Source: Poronia punctata
Taxonomy: Eukaryota; Ascomycota; Sordariomycetes; Xylariales; Xylariaceae
Length of the DNA stretch: 64,000 nucleotides
Direction of reading: 5' to 3'
Assembly (NCBI GenBank): GCA_022579005.1
Contig: MU401459.1
Coordinates: 124,001 to 188,000, forward strand
Part shown: positions 58,772 through 64,000 of the stretch, piece by piece
Layout: each line of letters begins with the position of its first letter
Numbering within the stretch: the first letter of the stretch is position 1
Notes under the pieces: generated by a model
Database searches by the model: none
What the model was told of the DNA's origin: nothing
What the model saw: only the letters and a program-made list of their open reading frames with translations
Position numbers and translations under genes: made by a program

Positions 58772-59734
58772 CTACAACTTACTATCCTTCCAAACCGGCT
58801 TCCTCCTCTCAACAAAACTCCTCACCCCCTCCAGCATATTATCCCCCTTCTCAATCCTCCCATACAACCCCTTAATAACCAAATCCGTACCCTGACACGG
58901 CCCAACACCCTCCCAACCGAGCATGAGACCTTCGCGGGAAACAATCACCGAATCCGGACTATTCCCCGCGATTCTCTCCGCCCATTTAATCGCGGCCCCG
59001 ACAACAACATCATCATCCCCATCCCCATCCCCATCCCCATCCCCAACAACCTCATTAACCAACCCCCAATCCTTCATCTCTCCCGCCGTATAGACCTTTC
59101 CCCCCAACGCCATCTCCGCAGCCCTCTGTCTACCCACCGACCTCTGAAGTCTAGGCAACGCCCCCGCCAACGCAATAACCCCAATCGTAACTTCCGGCAG
59201 CGAGAAGGTCGCCTTGGGAGAGGCGATGACCATGTCGCAATTAATCGCCATCTCCATCCCGCCGCCGAAACAGATGCCGTTGACGGCTGCTATGATTGGT
59301 TTCTTTCCTTGCCGGTTACTGATTCCTCCGAATCCGCTCGATGGGAATCTTTTGCTACTACTACTGCTACCACCACTCGTCTCTGTGACAGCTCTATCAT
59401 CCGTAAAAGTTTCTTTCCCGGAAGTAGAAGTAGATGTATCGACATCGACGTCGTCATGATTAATCTTATCCCATTCCTTCAAATCCTGCCCAGCACAAAA
59501 AGCCCTCCCGGACCCGGTGAAGACGGCACATCGCAACGTCGCCTCCTCATCGTACCAGTCCCATAGACGGCCGAGAGCGAAATGCATGGGACGCGGGATG
59601 GCGTTGAGTTGTCTGGGTCGGTTGAGAGTTACTTGCAGGACGTGGGGGGACGGGAAGGAGATTATGATGTTGGGGACGGAGGGTGGGGATGATGAGAGCC
59701 CTGGTGGGAGCTTGGTGTATGATGGAGCTGCCAT
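58772..59734 (-). CDS. Enoyl-CoA hydratase/isomerase (crotonase) with peroxisomal targeting signal
   Basis: Single exon, 320 aa. Crotonase landmarks: VTLNRPRQLNAI, FTGSGRAFCAGQDLKEW, IIAAVNGICFGGGMEMAINCD and TFSLPEVTIGVIALAGALPRL. Two acidic residues, E161 and E181, are 20 apart, the same spacing as the catalytic Glu pair of rat enoyl-CoA hydratase, so hydratase chemistry is plausible. The protein ends DSKL, with a canonical C-terminal SKL, so import into peroxisomes is expected, consistent with beta-oxidation or side-chain acyl-CoA metabolism. A low-complexity insertion (about residues 92-135, Asp/Ser/Thr-rich) and a GDGDGDGDG tract lie in surface loops and look like repeat expansions. The acyl-CoA substrate is unknown. 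Confidence 0.9.
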   Translation of the reverse strand: MAAPSYTKLPPGLSSSPPSVPNIIISFPSPHVLQVTLNRPRQLNAIPRPMHFALGRLWDWYDEEATLRCAVFTGSGRAFCAGQDLKEWDKINHDDVDVDTSTSTSGKETFTDDRAVTETSGGSSSSSKRFPSSGFGGISNRQGKKPIIAAVNGICFGGGMEMAINCDMVIASPKATFSLPEVTIGVIALAGALPRLQRSVGRQRAAEMALGGKVYTAGEMKDWGLVNEVVGDGDGDGDGDDDVVVGAAIKWAERIAGNSPDSVIVSREGLMLGWEGVGPCQGTDLVIKGLYGRIEKGDNMLEGVRSFVERRKPVWKDSKL

Positions 59735-59736
59735 GA

Positions 59737-59762
59737 TGAATGAATGAATGAATGAATGAATG
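59737..59762. repeat. (TGAA)n microsatellite abutting the crotonase start codon
   Basis: Six TGAA units beginning 3 bp upstream of the ATG, hence in the 5' leader as (TTCA)n. Confidence 0.92.
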
Positions 59763-60656
59763 GTTCGTTCGGTGAGGTATGTTTAGATGAGATGATTGAT
59801 AGGAGGTAAGTAGGTGGGTAGGTTAGATAAAAAAGGGAGTGTATTCAGAAGGTAGGCACACTTGTATTCACGGTCGATTACAATATCAACCAAAAACTGT
59901 TAACAAAAGGTCAATTCCTTGTCTACTCGCACATTTACATGGGATAGTATAAGAGAAATCAAAGATCTGGAACCCTGATGACATTTTACGAGGATGAAGG
60001 AAGGAGGTGCAGTAATGTGGGGCTACCCCAAGTTTGTCTCCCGCCTCGGTAAGTCGGCTGGCTGGCTGGTATTAAAGAGGCGTGGCATCCGGGGTTGCTA
60101 TAAAGGTACATATACCGTCAGCTTACGTTGTGAAGCACCTGCATGTATAACAAAATCTAGCTTGATGACTGGGCAATGGCTTTTCTACTCCTATAGGTAA
60201 GTATCTAGGTTAGGCTAGTCCTTCTCGTCTAACTTGAGCTTGCTCTTAGACTCGTTACATGTAGGTATTATAGAAGAGGCACGATGATATGAAAAAACAT
60301 GTCCAAATCCTAGTTTGACTTTGAAAACTGGTTGGTATCTTTACGTATGTATAATCAGAGCACCTCCGTAAACTAGAACTGTCATTTTTCTTTCCCACCA
60401 TTGTACAGACAACACCACCATGGCTTGTACATCTTTAATATGGGGGATAATGATTCTGCTTCTTTTATATAAATATGTAGCTTTACAATTGCCTGACTTT
60501 ACAAGTTATAAGCCTTGGTGAAATCCCACGACTTTCCCCACCTAGGGCACTTGATAGCCGTCCCGGCCTTTCGGGGATGCGTAAAATGTCTTCTGGTGTG
60601 TGGTCGACGCATATAGACGGCGTTACTCCCCTCATCGTGCTGTTACACGCAAAGTA
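59763..60656. other. Intergenic between RBM25-like and crotonase genes
   Basis: 894 bp between tandem minus-strand genes; no supported gene. Confidence 0.6.
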
Positions 60657-63217
60657 CTACGCCGAGAGACCGCGTTTCTCACTTTCTGTAAAGAATATGA
60701 CCATACGCCAAAGCTTCTTAACCAAAGCCTCTGCTTCGTCATCCAGCGCCTATTTACGTCTCGTTAGCGATGAAAAGATCCCAAGTGGAAATGACTGGAA
60801 GAAAAGATGACATACCTCGACCAACTCCTCGACCAACTCTCCAGGCTTGCCGTGTTTCCGCAAATGTTCTTCCACAACTTCGATAAGCAACTGCTCTTGC
60901 ACACCCAGATACTCGACCAGCTTCTTCTCCACAAAAGGACGCAGCTTTTCCCGGATGACGCTCTCGTCCAAGAAATCCCACTTGACGTCCCATTCCCAGA
61001 GACCCTCCTTTTCGTTCGGAATCTCCTGCGCAAGATTGCGCACCGCTTGGTCGCGCTCCTCGTCTGACATGGCCGCTGCTGCCATGGGCTCGTACTTGAT
61101 AGGGATGAGTTGCCGCCTCGTGTTGGCATTCTCGTCCTCGTCTTCGAGAAGACCTTCAACTTCGGCAATCGTCTTCCTTTGCGGAGCCGCCCGTTGCGCT
61201 TGTGCTTTCTGGGCCGCCGCACCAAGAGAGAGCTTGAACGGTTGTGGCGCCGACAGACCAGCCCGGCTAGGCTGTCTCTGCTGCTCCATCTCCTGTGCCT
61301 GTCTCTCGAGGAAGGAATCGGCCATTCCCCTAGCATGTTCGCGTTCTGCCTCTTCCTTGATCTTCTCTTGCTCCTCCGCTTGCCGGTCCGCCTCATCGGC
61401 CGCGTTCTCTCTCCCTCTAAATGCAGCCCGGTCGCGCATCCACGCGCTACGGTCTTTGTAATAAGGCTCCTTCTTCCGCCCCGCTTCAGTATCGTCGTCG
61501 AAACTTTTGAGCCATCTGAATGCCTCTTCTCGTTTTGCCGCCGCGTTCTCCTCGTCTGCCGCATCTCGGCCCTTCTCACGCTCCAACGCTGCTGTCCGAG
61601 ACTTTTCTCGGTTAAGCCAACGTCTCTCGGCGTCCAAGTAAACTTTTTCGGCTTCCGCCTTTTGTTTGGCGACCCGACGTCGTTCGAGCTCCTCGTCACT
61701 AGCCGGATCCTCCTCATCCTCCTTGTTATACGTCACACCTCCGTGGGTGACACCGCCGTTGACAAAGTTGACTGATCGATTGTAGTCCTTGCCCATATCT
61801 GACTTGAGACCCTTGGGTCCAGACGGGGCGTTAGGCACACCTCGAGGGCCGGCTGGTATATTACCGGCACTGGATGGTGGTGGAGATGCTAGGCGGGAAT
61901 GTCTAGGCATGCCACTCCGCTGTCGTTCAGCAGCCTCGAGCTCCTCCTCTCGCTTCAGGCGCTCCATGTCTCGCTGTATGCTCCTCTCCCTGAAAGCTGC
62001 AATCTCCGCAGCCACCGTCTCCCTCATCTCTGCCGGAATATCCGCCAACTCATCGTCTTGCGCCAGCGTAATATTGACGACCTCGACATTATCTCCGTTG
62101 GTTGCGGGTGCATCACCCATGGAAACATCACCATCGGCGTCCGCGCTAGCTTTTACTGGGGGGTAGAACAGCTTCTTTATGGTCTGCTTCAACGCACCTT
62201 TTGCGGCTTTTAGTTTAGCCTCGGAGCCTTCTTCGTCCGTCCTTCCTTCTTTGTACGATTCTATGTATTTCTTCGATGCGTCGTCGAAACGGAACTGGAG
62301 TTCCGACTTTTCAAACTTGTCGTATGTTTCGTCGTCGTTGTCCTTGACGTTGTCGTTCTCGTCAGTCGCAGCTGGCGTATCGGACGGCGTCTGCTTCTTG
62401 GTCGGGACTTGAACGTCGCTAAAGAGCTCGGATGCGATCCAGAGAGACTCGACGTCTTCGAACTGAGCAAACCCAAAGTCTAATTCCTTTCCGTTCGAGT
62501 CCACAGGTCGGTCCCAGCGCCGTAACTTGCCTACTGCCCTGAGGACGTCTTCCATGCCCTGATTGCCGCCGACACCCTCGGTGATACCACTGACAAATAT
62601 AGTTCGTAGAATCTCTTCCCTGCTCGGTGGTACTAATGACTGCATGTTATCCCGCATAGCCTGACGAGCCTGGTCTAGGCCTCGATCCATTCCGATACCA
62701 GCTCTCGGTCCTGCTGAAGTCGGTGTCTCGCTATCCTTTCGACCGGGTACGCCCGGTGTCGAAGGCTTCCCTGACAGGGTGCCGAGTCGGATTACGGGGG
62801 CGTTAAAGTTGATGTTGGGCATGTTCGGCGGGGCTTGGAAGTTTGGAGGCATGCCGCTGGGTCGATTAGCTTGAGCGATGTTGGGCTGCTGAACGCCAGG
62901 TGGAGGCGCCATTCCTGGGGCAGACATGCCTGGTGGAGGTCCTGCTTATGGTCAGTATAGACACCAAAATGATGCAACGTTATTTATTCACTGGTGGCAC
63001 TGACCAAGACCAGGTGCAGACGGCATGCCTGGGGGGCCATTGGCACCAGGATATGAACTATACGTCGGCGGCGGGCCGAAGCCTGGTGGCGCTAAGTAGC
63101 GAAGTTGTCAGTCATCATCTCGAGATACTATGGAGTTTTCCTTTCTTTTAATAGGGAAAGGGATATGTTTTTCTCGACATCTGGCATACCTGCGCCGCCA
63201 AATGGATTATAGGCCAT
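60657..63217 (-). CDS. RBM25/Snu71-like splicing factor, RRM plus PWI domain
   Basis: Four exons: 63217-63190, 63091-63005, 62941-60816 and 60749-60657, giving 777 aa. Introns are 98, 63 and 66 bp. Exon 1 encodes MAYNPFGGA; exon 2 and the start of exon 3 are Pro/Gly/Met-rich. An RRM-like domain follows (TIFVSGITEGVGG, then DFGFAQFEDVESLWIA), then a long charged Arg/Glu/Lys coiled region typical of RBM25, and a C-terminal PWI domain (KWDFLDESVIREKLRPFVEK, LGVQEQLLIEVVEEHL). The domain is completed by the last exon (ALDDEAEALVKKLWRMVIFF). Known role of the family: nuclear U1 snRNP-associated splice-site selection (yeast Snu71, human RBM25). The unspliced frame would end after VEVCHLFF and lose the last PWI helix; an ATG in exon 3 is not the start because the first two small exons restore the frame. 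Confidence 0.9.
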
Positions 63218-63801
63218 ATTGAAACCTCGAAATCGTCGTACGCTTCAAGCTTCGAGCCTGGTTTCGAGACGCGTGTTATAGGTTTGGATAGTCGTATTCA
63301 ATTTACAGAGCTTTGCAAAAGAAAAGAAAAATTGCAGAGCGTTGTACTAGAAAAAGGTCGTTGTGAGATCGATTATGTTGTGAAGGCTAGCCACAACGCA
63401 AGGCCTACGATGAGATTAATGGAGATATTACGATTTTGCGACAGAAGTTCAAATCGCAACACATCCGCGTCCTTTCCACGCCCCAGTCTGCTAGGTACGT
63501 ACCTTACATAAAGGTCTTGGCACATGATTACCTAACCTAATAACGCATTCAATCAAAAAAGACCGCGCCACTGATTTGTGGCTGACAAAGACATCTGTGG
63601 ATAGGGATAATACCACCCTACAGGGCTCATCTAGCAGCGTACCAATGCTGCAATTCTAGGTAGACTAACTTTTGATCCGGGCCCAGCACCCTTGGACCGG
63701 CGACGTTGACAGTCCTATCTAGACATTGCATAGCATTTGCATTGGACTAGACAAAAACGCGAGATTCTACCGCATTGCCTACGTGAAGTAGGCACGGCAC
63801 A
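63218..63801. other. Intergenic, promoter side of the RBM25-like gene
   Basis: 584 bp without a supported gene. If the right-edge gene is on the + strand, this is a divergent promoter. Confidence 0.5.
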
Positions 63802-64000
63802 ATGTAAGGCTTTCTCGACGTCATTTGGCCTCAACTCTCAAATCAAAGGGACTGGCTGACATTATTTCCTCAGGGCGGATCTCAGCCGGGTTGCGAACGC
63901 AGCCCTGCGTTCGACAACAACGATATTCCGACAAACATCAACAATCCAATCACGGAGCCTAGCGCTACTATCATACCCCAGGACAAGACCGACACCTCCA
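63802..64000 (+). CDS. Possible 5' end of a mitochondrial protein gene, start codon split by an intron
   Basis: An AT at 63802-63803 is followed by GTAAGG, and a 70 bp candidate intron (63804-63873) ends with CTGAC, a pyrimidine tract and TCAG. Joining AT to the next base, G (63874), creates ATG and a frame open to the window end, 43 residues beginning MADLSRVANAALRSTTTIF. The translation is rich in Arg, Ser and Thr with one acidic residue, like a mitochondrial presequence. Without splicing, the same ATG is followed at once by TAA. Against this: on the - strand a frame ending at 63882 reads SWGMIVALGSVIGLLMFVG, a good transmembrane segment before a stop, so the window edge could instead hold the 3' end of a minus-strand gene. 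The two cannot be separated here. Confidence 0.4.

Noticed and set aside
60764..61717. 317-codon minus-strand frame
   Set aside because: Alternative frame of the Arg/Lys/Glu-rich region of the RBM25-like gene; the real frame carries the RRM and PWI domains.
1..64000. tRNA, rRNA or CRISPR loci
   Set aside because: I scanned for T-loop-like GGTTCGAnTCC blocks, rRNA text and regularly spaced repeats and saw none; tRNAscan-SE and Rfam would be needed to exclude them.

Overview
The window is nuclear DNA of a filamentous ascomycete, most likely a sordariomycete. The evidence is short spliceosomal introns (about 50-200 bp, GTAnGT donors, CTAAC/CTGAC branch sites), fungal-specific protein families, plant cell wall hydrolases, and AT-rich blocks with the transition-only decay expected of repeat-induced point mutation (RIP). 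The order is an inference; I did not identify the species. No rRNA, tRNA, CRISPR or origin was recognised.

Layout. 1-578 is the 5' part of a small membrane protein gene (DUF7703-like, - strand). 1166-3915 is a decayed Tc1/mariner-pogo type DNA transposon with 130 bp terminal inverted repeats and a TA target duplication. 7115-20886 is a gene-rich block: an MBL-fold hydrolase, the survivin homologue Bir1, an M3 oligopeptidase (Prd1 type), the essential myosin light chain Cdc4, a Tmt1-like methyltransferase, a CoA-binding protein and a DHH phosphoesterase. 21471-21877 is a 407 bp non-autonomous TA element. 22644-26069 holds two convergent secreted enzymes, DUF1680/GH127-like and GH43, both plausibly acting on L-arabinose-containing polymers. 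27742-32353 carries divergent alg9 (N-glycan assembly) and naf1 (H/ACA snoRNP assembly).

33340-48620 is a 15 kb extremely AT-rich island with no credible gene. Inside it, two 196 bp direct repeats (39301 and 47033) delimit a probable RIP-inactivated LTR retrotransposon. A damaged protein-coding remnant lies on the gene-side margin (48948-49598). 50405-63217 is a second gene block: a single-pass SH3 protein, a GNAT-like conserved protein, a secreted GH28 exopolygalacturonase, a peroxisomal crotonase ending in SKL, and an RBM25/Snu71-like splicing factor. The right edge probably holds the first codons of a mitochondrial protein whose ATG is split by an intron.

Most genes are housekeeping. GH127-like, GH43 and GH28 together suggest a plant-associated or litter-degrading lifestyle. 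I did not find a clearly new multi-gene system. The strongest leads are the RIP-altered mobile elements, the remnant at the island margin, a GC-AG intron, the possible split start codon, and an octamer (TACGAGTA) recurring between genes.
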